Shown here: positions 1 to 6,861 of the stretch, piece after piece
Position numbering within the stretch: position 1 is the first letter of the stretch
Layout: every line of letters begins with the position of its first letter
NCBI GenBank assembly: GCA_937896835.1
Contig: CALBOJ010000134.1
Location: 1-24,152, forward strand
Length of the DNA stretch: 24,152 bases
Source of the DNA: an uncultured Collinsella sp.
GTDB lineage: Bacteria; Actinomycetota; Coriobacteriia; Coriobacteriales; Coriobacteriaceae
Direction: 5' to 3'
Notes under the pieces: generated by a model
Told to the model about the DNA's origin: nothing
The model's database searches: none
Seen by the model: the letters and a program-made list of their open reading frames with translations, nothing else
Program-made: the position numbers and the translations under genes

Positions 1-1
1 G

Positions 2-364
2 GCCGCCGGTATCGCCACAATGTCCCCGGCAACCGACACGGCCCAGACCGCTGCCGCGCCCTCCCCCGCCGCGCTCACCGTGGGTTCGGTCGCGCTCGAT
101 CCCGACCGCCGCGAAGTCACGGTCGGCGGCTCGCCCATCGCGCTCACGGCCCGCGAGTTCGACGTCCTCGCCCTGCTTATGACGCATGCCGAAACCGTGC
201 TCACGCGCGAGCGCATCGCGCACGAGGCGCTGGGCTACGAATACGTGGGCGACACCAACAACGTCGACGTGCACATCGCGCACCTGCGCGCCAAGATCGA
301 AGACGCCGGCGGTGCCCGCATCATCCAAACCGTGCGCGGGGTGGGCTATGTCTGCCGCGCGTAA
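2..364 (+). CDS. OmpR/PhoB-family response regulator, C-terminal DNA-binding part (5' truncated by window)
   Basis: The frame is open to the left edge, so the first in-frame ATG at 20 is probably internal and the receiver domain lies outside the window. About 120 residues are visible. After an Ala/Pro/Thr-rich linker comes a winged-helix effector domain (Trans_Reg_C), with the typical LTAREFDVLALLM helix, the recognition-helix region around NNVDVHIAHLRAKIE, and the C-terminal hairpin QTVRGVGYVCR. Family members bind direct repeats upstream of target promoters when the receiver aspartate is phosphorylated. The stop overlaps the kinase gene by 17 nt, so the two are a cotranscribed two-component pair. 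The signal and target genes cannot be read from the sequence. Confidence 0.93.
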   Translation, partial: AAGIATMSPATDTAQTAAAPSPAALTVGSVALDPDRREVTVGGSPIALTAREFDVLALLMTHAETVLTRERIAHEALGYEYVGDTNNVDVHIAHLRAKIEDAGGARIIQTVRGVGYVCRA

Positions 365-1643
365 CGCCGAGACCAAGCGCGTCACCTCCATCGCCCGTGC
401 CATCAACTGGAGCTACATGTGGCGCCGCCTGGCGAGCTACATCTGGCTCGACCTGTGGCTGCTGGTTGCTGCGGCGGCGATCCTCATCTATGGCTATAAC
501 CAAACGCTGCCCGACGGCGCGTTTACCGCGGGATGGATCCCCGGTGCCGCCGTCCACGGCATGTCGCTGACGCCCGCGCACGGCTGGAACCCCGCCACGC
601 TCACCTATACCGTCGAGTTTGCGCGCACCACCAAGACCTTCCCCCTCGCGCAGGACCTCATCGCGCTGTGGCCCCTCTATCTTGTCGTTGCAGGTGGGCA
701 GGTCATCAGCGTGCTCAACATGCTCGGCGGCGCCCGCCGCGTGCGCCGCACCATGGCGCCGCTCAACGATCTGGCCCTGCGCGTGGACGAACTCGGCCGC
801 ATGCAGCTCTCCGGCGGCAAGATGGAAACGCTCGAGCAGGCCATCGAGCGCGCGAGCGTCGACTCGCCGAGCGTCACCACCGGCGACGCCGACCTGGCGA
901 GCATCGAGGTCGCGCTCAACCGCCTGCTGCGCCAGATGCAAGAGGCAAAGCTGCAGCAGATGCGCTTTGTCAACGATGCAAGCCACGAGCTACGAACGCC
1001 CATCGCGGTGATTCAGGGTTACGTAAACATGCTCGACCGCTGGGGCAAAGATGACCCGGACGTGCTGGCGGAATCCATCGCGTCCCTCAAGGCCGAAAGC
1101 GAGCATATGCAGGAGCTCGTGGAGCAGCTGCTGTTTTTGGCGCGCGGCGATGCCGGGCGCACGGTCCTGCGGCGTGCGAATACCAACCTGGCCGCACTGG
1201 TCGGCGAGGTATGCGAGGAGTCACAGATGATCGATGCCGAGCACACGTATCGGCTGGCTTTTGACGCCTTGCTTGCCAGCGACCCGCGCTGCGACGCGCC
1301 CGTCGACGTGGCGCTCGTGAAGCAGGCTCTGCGCGTGATCGTGCAAAACGCCGCCAAGTATTCGGACGCGGGCACGCCCATCTCGTTTGGCGTAGCACCG
1401 GATGCGGGCGCGGGCACGGTCGACATAAGCGTTGAGGACGAGGGCATCGGCATGAACCAGGAATCCGCAGCTCACGCGTTTGAACGGTTCTACCGCGCCG
1501 ACAACGCACGCGATGCCGGCGCGCAGGGCTCGGGTCTGGGGCTTGCCATTGCCAAGTGGATCGTCGATAGCCATGGTGGTGTCATTGGCGTGACCTCAGT
1601 CGAGGGCGTCGGCAGCCGCTTTACGATTCGCCTGCCACGATAG
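348..1643 (+). CDS. Membrane sensor histidine kinase (HisKA/HATPase_c)
   Basis: With the ATG at 348 the protein has 431 residues. A basic N-terminus is followed by TM1 (~28-49), a ~50-residue extracytoplasmic loop, TM2 (~103-125), a HAMP-like linker, and a HisKA dimerisation helix with the phospho-acceptor His213 in NDASHELRTP. The ATPase domain shows the N box (QNAAKYSD, Asn334), G1 box (DEGIGM, 364-369) and G2 box (GSGLGLAIAK, ~394-403). It should autophosphorylate and pass phosphate to the upstream regulator. The short sensor loop has no recognisable ligand domain. Reading further upstream gives out-of-frame sequence of the regulator gene, so longer starts are rejected. An alternative start at 417 (MWRRLASY) has its own GGAG and would remove 23 residues. 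Confidence 0.93.
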   Translation: MSAARNAETKRVTSIARAINWSYMWRRLASYIWLDLWLLVAAAAILIYGYNQTLPDGAFTAGWIPGAAVHGMSLTPAHGWNPATLTYTVEFARTTKTFPLAQDLIALWPLYLVVAGGQVISVLNMLGGARRVRRTMAPLNDLALRVDELGRMQLSGGKMETLEQAIERASVDSPSVTTGDADLASIEVALNRLLRQMQEAKLQQMRFVNDASHELRTPIAVIQGYVNMLDRWGKDDPDVLAESIASLKAESEHMQELVEQLLFLARGDAGRTVLRRANTNLAALVGEVCEESQMIDAEHTYRLAFDALLASDPRCDAPVDVALVKQALRVIVQNAAKYSDAGTPISFGVAPDAGAGTVDISVEDEGIGMNQESAAHAFERFYRADNARDAGAQGSGLGLAIAKWIVDSHGGVIGVTSVEGVGSRFTIRLPR

Positions 1644-1662
1644 AAAGCCCCTCGGCATAAAT

Positions 1663-1696
1663 AAAGGGATAAGGCCATGCGGCCCTATCCCTTTTT
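1663..1696. terminator. Bidirectional rho-independent terminator between convergent genes
   Basis: A stem with arms at 1663-1676 and 1681-1694 (AAAGGGATAAGGCC against GGCCCTATCCCTTT) has one mismatch and an ATGC loop. It is followed by a T run on the plus strand, and an A-rich tract precedes it, so it can also end minus-strand transcripts. It lies between the kinase stop and the VOC gene stop, as expected for convergent units. Confidence 0.85.
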
Positions 1697-1718
1697 GCTA
1701 GCTATAGCAGCTTGTGCG

Positions 1719-2093
1719 CTACTCGCGGCACAGATGCACGGCGAAGCCGGCGAACTCGCGCTTAAAGTACACGAGTTTGGTGCCGCCGTCGGGCAGCAGC
1801 ACGCGCGACTCCTCGTTGACCTCGAGTCCGCGCTCGGCAAACCACTTCTCGGCCGCATCGATGTCGTTGACGGCAAAGCCAATGTGGCCCTTGGTGCCAC
1901 GACCGTTCTGCTTCATGACCTCGATCAGCGAATCGTTAAAGTACGAAACCGGGGTCTCGATGACAGGTAGGCCCATCATCGTCGAGAACAGCTCCGCGAT
2001 CTCCAGGGCATCGGCCGGGTCGGTGGCGTTAATGCCCACGTGGGCGACGCGCATGCCAAAGAGCTCTACCGGGTTGGCGTTCTGCTCATTCAT
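1719..2093 (-). CDS. VOC-superfamily (glyoxalase-fold) small protein
   Basis: A 124-residue protein with one glyoxalase/bleomycin-resistance-type fold of two paired beta-alpha-beta-beta-beta modules. The first module starts at VAHVGINATDP and the second at KGHIGFAVNDIDAAEKWF, and the chain ends with VYFKREFAGFAVHLC. His residues at the start of both modules are in the usual metal-ligand positions. Family members bind divalent metals and catalyse isomerisations, epimerisations or dioxygenations of small substrates; the substrate here is unknown. The gene starts 11 nt after the PTS IIB stop on the same strand, so a role in the same sugar or sugar-acid pathway is likely. The Shine-Dalgarno is weak, which suggests translational coupling. 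A longer reading frame upstream is out-of-frame IIB sequence. Confidence 0.8.
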   Translation of the reverse strand: MNEQNANPVELFGMRVAHVGINATDPADALEIAELFSTMMGLPVIETPVSYFNDSLIEVMKQNGRGTKGHIGFAVNDIDAAEKWFAERGLEVNEESRVLLPDGGTKLVYFKREFAGFAVHLCRE

Positions 2094-2104
2094 ACAGGCA
2101 GCGC

Positions 2105-2392
2105 CTACTGAGCCATAACGTCGAGAACGGCCTTCTCGGCAGCGACGCGGTTCATGCCGGTCATGAAGGGCACGCCGCTCACGTACGGGCAGGTGAGGCC
2201 CTCGGGGGCAACGGTGGTGGCGATCAGCAGGTCGGCGCCCTCGTCGCAAGCGTCCTTGGCCTCAGAGATGGCGCACTGCACGATCTCATACTTGCCGGCG
2301 TAACCGTTGGCGTCGAGCATGGTGGCGACCTTCTGGGCAACGAGCGTGGAAGTAGCAGCGCCAGCGCCGCAAGCCAAAACGATCTTCTTCAT
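2105..2392 (-). CDS. PTS system IIB component, galactitol (GatB) type, orphan
   Basis: A 95-residue protein with the P-loop-like N-terminus of GatB-type IIB domains. The sequence LACGAGAATST places the phospho-acceptor cysteine at residue 8. In the phosphotransferase system IIB accepts phosphate from IIA and donates it to the sugar carried by IIC. The length is normal for a free-standing IIB subunit. AAGGGAG sits 9 nt before the ATG. A weak -10 (TACACT on the minus strand, 2427-2432) lies upstream. No IIA or IIC gene is in the window and the only partner is the VOC protein. IIB either serves components encoded elsewhere or acts as a phosphorylation sensor. Substrate specificity is not predictable. 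Confidence 0.85.
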   Translation of the reverse strand: MKKIVLACGAGAATSTLVAQKVATMLDANGYAGKYEIVQCAISEAKDACDEGADLLIATTVAPEGLTCPYVSGVPFMTGMNRVAAEKAVLDVMAQ

Positions 2393-2494
2393 AGGTAATG
2401 TCTCCCTTCATGGTTTACTTTAGGTAAGTGTACCGCAGCGAGCGATGGCACTCAGCCTCGATGAGCTTTTATGCCAGTTTGCTTGTGCGCTGCG

Positions 2495-2500
2495 TATAAT
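2495..2500 (+). promoter_or_regulatory. Candidate -10 element for the helical-repeat protein gene
   Basis: A perfect TATAAT lies 55 nt before the ATG at 2556. The -35 region is poor. The same A/T-rich patch lies in the divergent space shared with the minus-strand PTS IIB gene. Confidence 0.5.
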
Positions 2501-2555
2501 ACATCTAGTACGTGTTGTCATACCGCTCGCTTTATGAGCGACTAAGGATCCTAAC

Positions 2556-3179
2556 ATGCCCGATTCCCGCACACTCTGGACCGCCGTCGTTATCATCTGT
2601 ATCGCCGTATCGGTGTTCTTTAGCGTCAAAAAACGCACTACGTTTAAACGCCTGCAACAGTTGATGGCCGCCAAACAGTGGGCCGAGTTCGATCGTTTGC
2701 TCGACGGCAAACTCACCAGCATGCTGTACCCGCGCTACAACCGCGACTACCTGCGTCTAAACTCCTATCTGCTGCGCGAGGACCACGAGCGCGCCGGCGA
2801 GATGTTCGACCTGCTGCTGGGACTCAACCTGCCCAAGATGCAGCGCGTCGACCTGGTGATCAAGGCCTTTAACTACTACGTTGGCCAGGAGGACCGCAAA
2901 AAGTCCAAGGAGCTGCTGCACGAAATCAAGGGCTTTGAGGGCGGTCAGGCCGAGGCGGTCGCGCACGAGTGCCAGCTGATGTACGACACGATGATCCTCA
3001 AGCGTCACAACGACATTCCCGAGCTGGAGCGCATGCTCGAGGATGTCGGCGACGACCCGGTCAAGCGCTGCCGCTTGGAGTACCTGCTGGCCCTGCAGTA
3101 CCAGAACAAGGGCGACGAAGCCAAGTTTGCCGAGTACTTGGAAAAGTCAGGCCAGCACTCGATGGCCGTCAACGCGTAA
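2556..3179 (+). CDS. Membrane-anchored helical-repeat (TPR-like) hypothetical protein
   Basis: A 207-residue protein with one N-terminal membrane helix (about 8-24, LWTAVVIICIAVSVFF) followed directly by a basic patch KKRTTFKRL. The rest is an all-helical domain whose helix pairs (KQWAEFDRLL, HERAGEMFDLLL, DRKKSKELLHEI, YLLALQYQNKGDEAKFAEYL) look like degenerate tetratricopeptide repeats. The topology predicts a cytoplasmic scaffold tethered to the membrane. I do not recognise a named family. AAGGA lies 7 nt before the ATG and supports this start. It is probably monocistronic, between its own promoter and a tRNA gene with a separate promoter. Confidence 0.85.
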   Translation: MPDSRTLWTAVVIICIAVSVFFSVKKRTTFKRLQQLMAAKQWAEFDRLLDGKLTSMLYPRYNRDYLRLNSYLLREDHERAGEMFDLLLGLNLPKMQRVDLVIKAFNYYVGQEDRKKSKELLHEIKGFEGGQAEAVAHECQLMYDTMILKRHNDIPELERMLEDVGDDPVKRCRLEYLLALQYQNKGDEAKFAEYLEKSGQHSMAVNA

Positions 3180-3188
3180 CGGACGGCT

Positions 3189-3199
3189 TGTGCTAGACT
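3189..3199 (+). promoter_or_regulatory. Extended -10 promoter for tRNA-Leu
   Basis: TGTGCTAGACT ends 11 nt before the tRNA 5' end and gives a TGC-extended -10 (TAGACT) without a clear -35. The same GTGCTA core recurs before the larC2-like gene (8858-8868) and the ftsB-like gene (5232-5240), which supports a shared promoter style. Confidence 0.55.
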
Positions 3200-3210
3200 T
3201 CTAGTCTCAC

Positions 3211-3295
3211 GGGGGCGTGGCGGAATTGGCATACGCAGGAGACTTAAAATCTCTCGCCGCAAGGATTGTGGGTTCGAGTCCCACCGCCCCTACCA
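3211..3295 (+). tRNA. tRNA-Leu (anticodon UAA)
   Basis: An 85-nt tRNA with encoded CCA. The acceptor arms are GGGGGCG (3211-3217) and CGCCCCT (3285-3291), with G-U at the first pair. Anticodon loop CTTAAAA (3243-3249) gives UAA, which reads UUA and UUG. A long class II variable arm (CGCCGCAAGGATTG region) is typical of leucine tRNA. The T arm is GTGGGTTCGAGTCCCAC. The discriminator base is A, as expected for Leu. Confidence 0.97.
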
Positions 3296-3305
3296 TGTAG
3301 TGCTT

Positions 3306-3344
3306 ACGAGCCCGTGTCCCCCAGGGATGCGGGCTCGTTTCTTT
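3306..3344 (+). terminator. Rho-independent terminator of the tRNA-Leu gene
   Basis: A perfect 9-bp stem, ACGAGCCCG (3306-3314) with CGGGCTCGT (3330-3338), is followed by TTCTTTT. A weaker 5-bp hairpin with six T (3367-3391) follows and may be a back-up or chance. Confidence 0.85.
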
Positions 3345-3399
3345 TAGGTGCCGTCAACTGCAGAGCAGCTCATTTGGGACAGAGCTTTTTTGACTACTT

Positions 3400-4401
3400 T
3401 TAAAGGGTGCTCAGGCTCGGGGTCCAGGCGATGGTGGGGGTCGCGCCGTCGAGAACCTCGTTAATGGTGGTGGCCATGCCAGCGAGCAGGCTGTTCTCGC
3501 TTACGGTAAGCGTGTCGTAGCCGCCGGCTCGCATGAGCTCGCGAATTACCACGGCACCTGCCAAGATCACGCCTGCGCGCTTAGGTTGCACGCCCGGCAG
3601 AGCGGCAATGCCCGCAACATCCAGCGCGGACATGCGCTCGATAGCGGCCGAAACCTGCTCCATCGAAAGCTCGCGCAGGTGCACAAAGCTCGAATCATAC
3701 GGCTCCAGCTCGTGAACGAGTGCCACGAGCGTGGTGACGGTGCCGCCCACCGCAACGAGGCGTTCGGCGCGCTCAAAGTCGCTGGGCAGGCCTTCAAAAT
3801 AGGCGGCGAACTGCTCGCCTGCCCACGCGGCAGCGGCAGCAAGCTCGCCATCCGCGGGCGGCAACGCGGAGAAAAAGCGCTCCGTCACGCGACGGCAACC
3901 GATGTCCAGCGAGCGCGTTCCCTCCAGCGCAAAGACCCCGCGCTCAGGCGCATAGACGCCCGTCGCGAGCTCCGTGGAGCCGCCGCCCGAATCGGCGACG
4001 ATGATGCGCTCGCCGGCAAAGTCGTGCGCCACGCCAAAAAATGTCAGGCGCGCCTCGACCTCGCCCGGAATCACCTGCGGTTCGAGCCCCAGATCGTGCA
4101 GACCGTCCAGCAGCAGCGCGGCATTGGACGCATCGCGCGCGGCACTCGTGCAGGTGGTGCAGACGCACGCGGCCCCAAAGGTACGGGCTTCGTCCACAAA
4201 CATGCGGCACGCAGCGAGCACGCGCTCAACGGCCGCCTCGCAAAAGCGCCCCGTCGCGTCCACGCCCTCGCCCAAGTCGGTGATCTCGGTATGCTTGGAC
4301 GATTCCACGATCGCCCCAGCCTCGACCTGCGCCAGCACTAGTCGCGACGACACCGTTCCCAGGTCAATCGCGGCCACCTTATATCGTTTGCAATCTGCCA
4401 T
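3400..4401 (-). CDS. Ppx/GppA-family exopolyphosphatase / pppGpp phosphatase
   Basis: A 333-residue protein of the actin/Hsp70-like ASKHA fold. Motifs in order are the first phosphate loop (VAAIDLGTVSSRLVLAQ, where the family usually has GSN/GTNS-R), TSAARDASN, the second glycine-rich loop DSGGGSTEL, the conserved VAVGGTVTTL, and the C-terminal RAGVILAGAVVIREL helix. Family members release phosphate from polyphosphate or the 5' phosphate of pppGpp; single-domain short forms like this are typical of actinobacteria. The start at 4401 has GGAGGGGAG upstream; longer reading-frame sequence is read-through of the neighbouring gene in another frame. It begins 28 nt after the ftsB-like stop, so it is likely the second gene of that operon. 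Confidence 0.9.
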   Translation of the reverse strand: MADCKRYKVAAIDLGTVSSRLVLAQVEAGAIVESSKHTEITDLGEGVDATGRFCEAAVERVLAACRMFVDEARTFGAACVCTTCTSAARDASNAALLLDGLHDLGLEPQVIPGEVEARLTFFGVAHDFAGERIIVADSGGGSTELATGVYAPERGVFALEGTRSLDIGCRRVTERFFSALPPADGELAAAAAWAGEQFAAYFEGLPSDFERAERLVAVGGTVTTLVALVHELEPYDSSFVHLRELSMEQVSAAIERMSALDVAGIAALPGVQPKRAGVILAGAVVIRELMRAGGYDTLTVSENSLLAGMATTINEVLDGATPTIAWTPSLSTL

Positions 4402-4429
4402 TGCGGGCTCCCCTCCGGGCGCTACTCGC

Positions 4430-5188
4430 CTACTCGCCGCTGGACGCGACCGCCTGGCCCTCGACGCCGTTAAATCCAAACAGCATATCGAGCGTCTTGA
4501 TGTACCACGGTGCGTCCTTGCCGACCTCTTCGATCTCTTTGGCCACTTCGCTGGCATTCTTGGCGTTTGAGGACTTTTTGCTCGACGACGAATCCGAATC
4601 CTCGTCCAGACCCTGCACTTCAATCCTCTTCTCGCCGGGCATCGCCATGCCCAGGTCCCGTGCCGAATCCTTAATTCCCTCTTCCGAGAACCACTTATCA
4701 GTGTCTTTTTTCATCTCATCATTGTATTGCTGGCGAATCTCGACCTGCTTGGCCAAGATATCGCTCGAACGCTTTGCCACGTACAGATCGCGCACGGGGA
4801 AATACAGGCTCACGAGCACCAGCGCCACCACGATACCGATAAACAGCGGACGCAGAGGGCCATGCGTAAAGTCATAGATCGCCTTGACAACCGCGTTGTC
4901 GTTGGCGTAATGCATAAAGTCCGAGCCCGAAAGACGGTTCGAGGGCCTACTCGATTTGTCGTGTGCTTGAGTCGAGGGACGCGACGCATGCGACGAACGT
5001 GCCGGGCGCACCGGTCCATCTGCCAAGGTATTTGATTGAGCATTGGGGCGCGAGGTACTTGCCGGGCGCTGCGTGGAGCGGTCGGCGCCGGCATAAGCGG
5101 ACCCACCGAGCTGCACCGTGCGCGCACGGCGAGGCGACGGCTCGCGCGAACCGGCGGAATAGTACCTGTTGTCGTAAATCTGATCCAT
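4430..5188 (-). CDS. FtsB/DivIC-like septum-formation protein
   Basis: A 252-residue bitopic protein. Residues 1-95 are a disordered, Ser/Arg/Pro-rich cytoplasmic tail. A membrane helix (~113-130) follows, then an extracytoplasmic coiled coil (~139-165) and the signature region EEGIKDSARDLGMAMPGEKRI seen in FtsB/DivIC proteins. The C-terminal tail is acidic and Ser/Lys-rich. In the divisome, FtsB/DivIC pairs with FtsL and FtsQ to activate septal peptidoglycan synthesis. The assignment is strengthened by its place between eno and ppx, as in actinobacteria. The start at 5188 has AAGG 6 nt upstream and a TGC-extended -10 about 45 nt upstream. The long N-terminal tail is actinobacterial in style. 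Confidence 0.85.
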   Translation of the reverse strand: MDQIYDNRYYSAGSREPSPRRARTVQLGGSAYAGADRSTQRPASTSRPNAQSNTLADGPVRPARSSHASRPSTQAHDKSSRPSNRLSGSDFMHYANDNAVVKAIYDFTHGPLRPLFIGIVVALVLVSLYFPVRDLYVAKRSSDILAKQVEIRQQYNDEMKKDTDKWFSEEGIKDSARDLGMAMPGEKRIEVQGLDEDSDSSSSKKSSNAKNASEVAKEIEEVGKDAPWYIKTLDMLFGFNGVEGQAVASSGE

Positions 5189-5231
5189 GTGCGCCTTGTG
5201 CGGTTGAGGTTTGTTTGCGCTAAGTCCTTTA

Positions 5232-5240
5232 GTTATAGCA
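5232..5240 (-). promoter_or_regulatory. Extended -10 promoter for ftsB-like / ppx
   Basis: On the minus strand TGCTATAAC (TGC plus TATAAC) lies about 45 nt before the ATG at 5188 and just downstream of the enolase terminator, so the ftsB-ppx pair has its own promoter. Confidence 0.55.
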
Positions 5241-5279
5241 CGAGCGCCTGCACCGCCTTCGCCAGCCTTTGCTCGACAT

Positions 5280-5311
5280 AAAAAAGGCGCTGAGCCGTAT
5301 GGCCCAGCGCC
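5280..5311 (-). terminator. Rho-independent terminator of enolase
   Basis: Read on the minus strand, GGCGCTGGGCC (5301-5311) pairs with GGCTCAGCGCC (5286-5296) with one G-U pair and an ATAC loop, followed by six T (5280-5285). It lies about 70 nt after the eno stop. Confidence 0.9.
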
Positions 5312-5383
5312 CATGGCGCTTTGCAGCATCCAGTCAAGGCGGGACGGAACCGAGTCAGCCTCCCCCTCGCCAAATTCGCCCGT

Positions 5384-6673
5384 TTAGCGAATGTTGTAAA
5401 ACGCGGCCTTGCCGGCATAGCGCGCGCTGCCCTCGAGCTCGTCCTCGATGCGGATGAGCTGGTTGTACTTGGCGATACGGTCGCTGCGGCACGGGGCGCC
5501 CGACTTGATCTGGCCGGCGTTGACGCCCACGACCAGGTCGGCAATCGTGGAGTCCTCAGTCTCGCCGGAGCGGTGGCTCACGATGCAAGCATAGCCGGCC
5601 TCCTTGGCGGTCTCGATGGCCTCGAGCGACTCGGTGAGTGTGCCGATCTGGTTGACCTTGACCAGGATCGCGTTGGCGGCACCCAGCTCGATGCCCTTCT
5701 TAAGGCGCTCGGTGTTGGTGACGAACAGGTCGTCGCCCACCAGCTGCACCTTGTTGCCAATGCGACGGGTGAGCTCAACCCAGCCGTCCCAGTCCTCCTC
5801 GGCCATGCCGTCCTCGATGGAGATGATGGGATAGGTGTCGACGAGCTTTTCCCAGTAATCAACCATCTGGGCGCTCGTGTACTCCACGCCCTCGCCCTTG
5901 AGCTCGTACATGCCGGTCTCGGCGTTGTAGAACTCGGTCGAGGCCGGGTCCATGGCGTACATGAAGTCGACGCCGGGCTTAAAGCCGGCCTTCTCCACGG
6001 CCTTGGTGATGTACTCGAACGGCTCGGCATTGGTCTTGAGGTTGGGCGCAAAGCCGCCCTCGTCGCCCACGCCGCCGCCCAGGCCGGCCTCGTGCAGCAC
6101 GCCCTTGAGGGTGTGGTAGACCTCGGCGCACCAACGCAGGCCCTCGGCAAAGCTCGGGGCGCCCACCGGCATGATCATGAACTCCTGGAAGTCAACGTTA
6201 TTGTCGGCATGGACGCCACCGTTGAGGATATTCATCATAGGCGTGGGCAGCAGGTGGGCGTTGACGCCGCCCAGGTACTGGTACAGCGACAGGCCCGCCG
6301 ACTCGGCAGCGGCGCGGGCGACGGCCAGCGACACGCCCAGGATGGCGTTGGCACCGAGCTTGGTCTTGTTGGGGGTACCGTCCGCGGCAATCAGCGCGGC
6401 ATCGACGGCGCGCTGGTCGAAGGCGTCGAGGCCCACGACGGCGTTAGCGCACTCGTTATTGACGTGCTCGACGGCCTGCGAAACGCCCTTGCCCAGATAG
6501 CGGCCCTTGTCGCCGTCGCGCAGCTCACATGCCTCAAAGGCGCCGGTCGAAGCACCCGAAGGCACCATTGCGCGGCCAAAGCTGCCGTCCTCGAGCACGA
6601 CCTCGACCTCGACGGTGGGATTGCCGCGGCTGTCGAGCACCTCGCGACCGTAGACGTCCAAAATATCGCTCAT
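5384..6673 (-). CDS. eno: Enolase (phosphopyruvate hydratase)
   Basis: A full-length 429-residue enolase that interconverts 2-phosphoglycerate and phosphoenolpyruvate in glycolysis. Catalytic and metal residues are all visible: general acid Glu205 (GDEGGFAP), Mg ligands Asp242 (MDPAS), Glu287 (SIEDG) and Asp314 (LVGDD), catalytic base Lys339 (ILVKVNQ), and the SHRSGETED loop at 366-374. The N-terminal lid loop (SGASTG, 39-44) is intact. GAGGGAGA lies 4 nt before the ATG. The gene has its own promoter region, with a 10-bp direct repeat, and a strong terminator, so it is probably transcribed alone. It lies between mazG and ftsB, as in actinobacteria. Confidence 0.98.
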   Translation of the reverse strand: MSDILDVYGREVLDSRGNPTVEVEVVLEDGSFGRAMVPSGASTGAFEACELRDGDKGRYLGKGVSQAVEHVNNECANAVVGLDAFDQRAVDAALIAADGTPNKTKLGANAILGVSLAVARAAAESAGLSLYQYLGGVNAHLLPTPMMNILNGGVHADNNVDFQEFMIMPVGAPSFAEGLRWCAEVYHTLKGVLHEAGLGGGVGDEGGFAPNLKTNAEPFEYITKAVEKAGFKPGVDFMYAMDPASTEFYNAETGMYELKGEGVEYTSAQMVDYWEKLVDTYPIISIEDGMAEEDWDGWVELTRRIGNKVQLVGDDLFVTNTERLKKGIELGAANAILVKVNQIGTLTESLEAIETAKEAGYACIVSHRSGETEDSTIADLVVGVNAGQIKSGAPCRSDRIAKYNQLIRIEDELEGSARYAGKAAFYNIR

Positions 6674-6749
6674 GTTGTCTCCCTCTCACTTGGAAACGGG
6701 TTGAATGCTTGGCGACACGGCTTGCACGCTACAGCGGCGCGCAGGTTCA

Positions 6750-6794
6750 TAAGTTAGCCTTATCGCACTTTTTGCATTATGCCCTAAGTTAGCC
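6750..6794. repeat. Two direct copies of TAAGTTAGCC in the eno promoter region
   Basis: TAAGTTAGCC occurs at 6750-6759 and 6785-6794, 35 bp apart. On the eno strand each reads GGCTAACTTA. One copy falls between the proposed -35 and -10 and the other lies just downstream of the -10, positions suited to a repressor. A related GGCTAACTAA lies upstream of the cydDC gene at 9140-9149. Confidence 0.6.
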
Positions 6795-6805
6795 AAGGGA
6801 TACAA
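6776..6805 (-). promoter_or_regulatory. Candidate promoter for enolase
   Basis: On the minus strand a -35-like TTGTAT (6800-6805) and a -10-like CATAAT (6776-6781) are separated by 18 bp. An alternative -10, TAGCGT at 6726-6731, lies nearer the gene. Neither is strong enough to be certain. Confidence 0.4.
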
Positions 6806-6808
6806 TCT

Positions 6809-6854
6809 TTTTAAAAATAATAGGGGCGATGGGACAAGTCCGTCCCGTCGCCCC
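6809..6854 (-). terminator. Rho-independent terminator of the larC2-yfcE-mazG unit
   Basis: On the minus strand GGGGCGACGGGAC (6842-6854) pairs with GTCCCATCGCCCC (6823-6835) with one mismatch, then TATTATTTTT follows. It lies immediately after the mazG stop. Confidence 0.85.
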
Positions 6855-6861
6855 CGCAGTC

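Noticed and set aside
5321..6757. 478-codon plus-strand open frame antisense to enolase
   Set aside because: Shadow of eno, rich in Leu, Val, His and Gly, with no recognisable domain.
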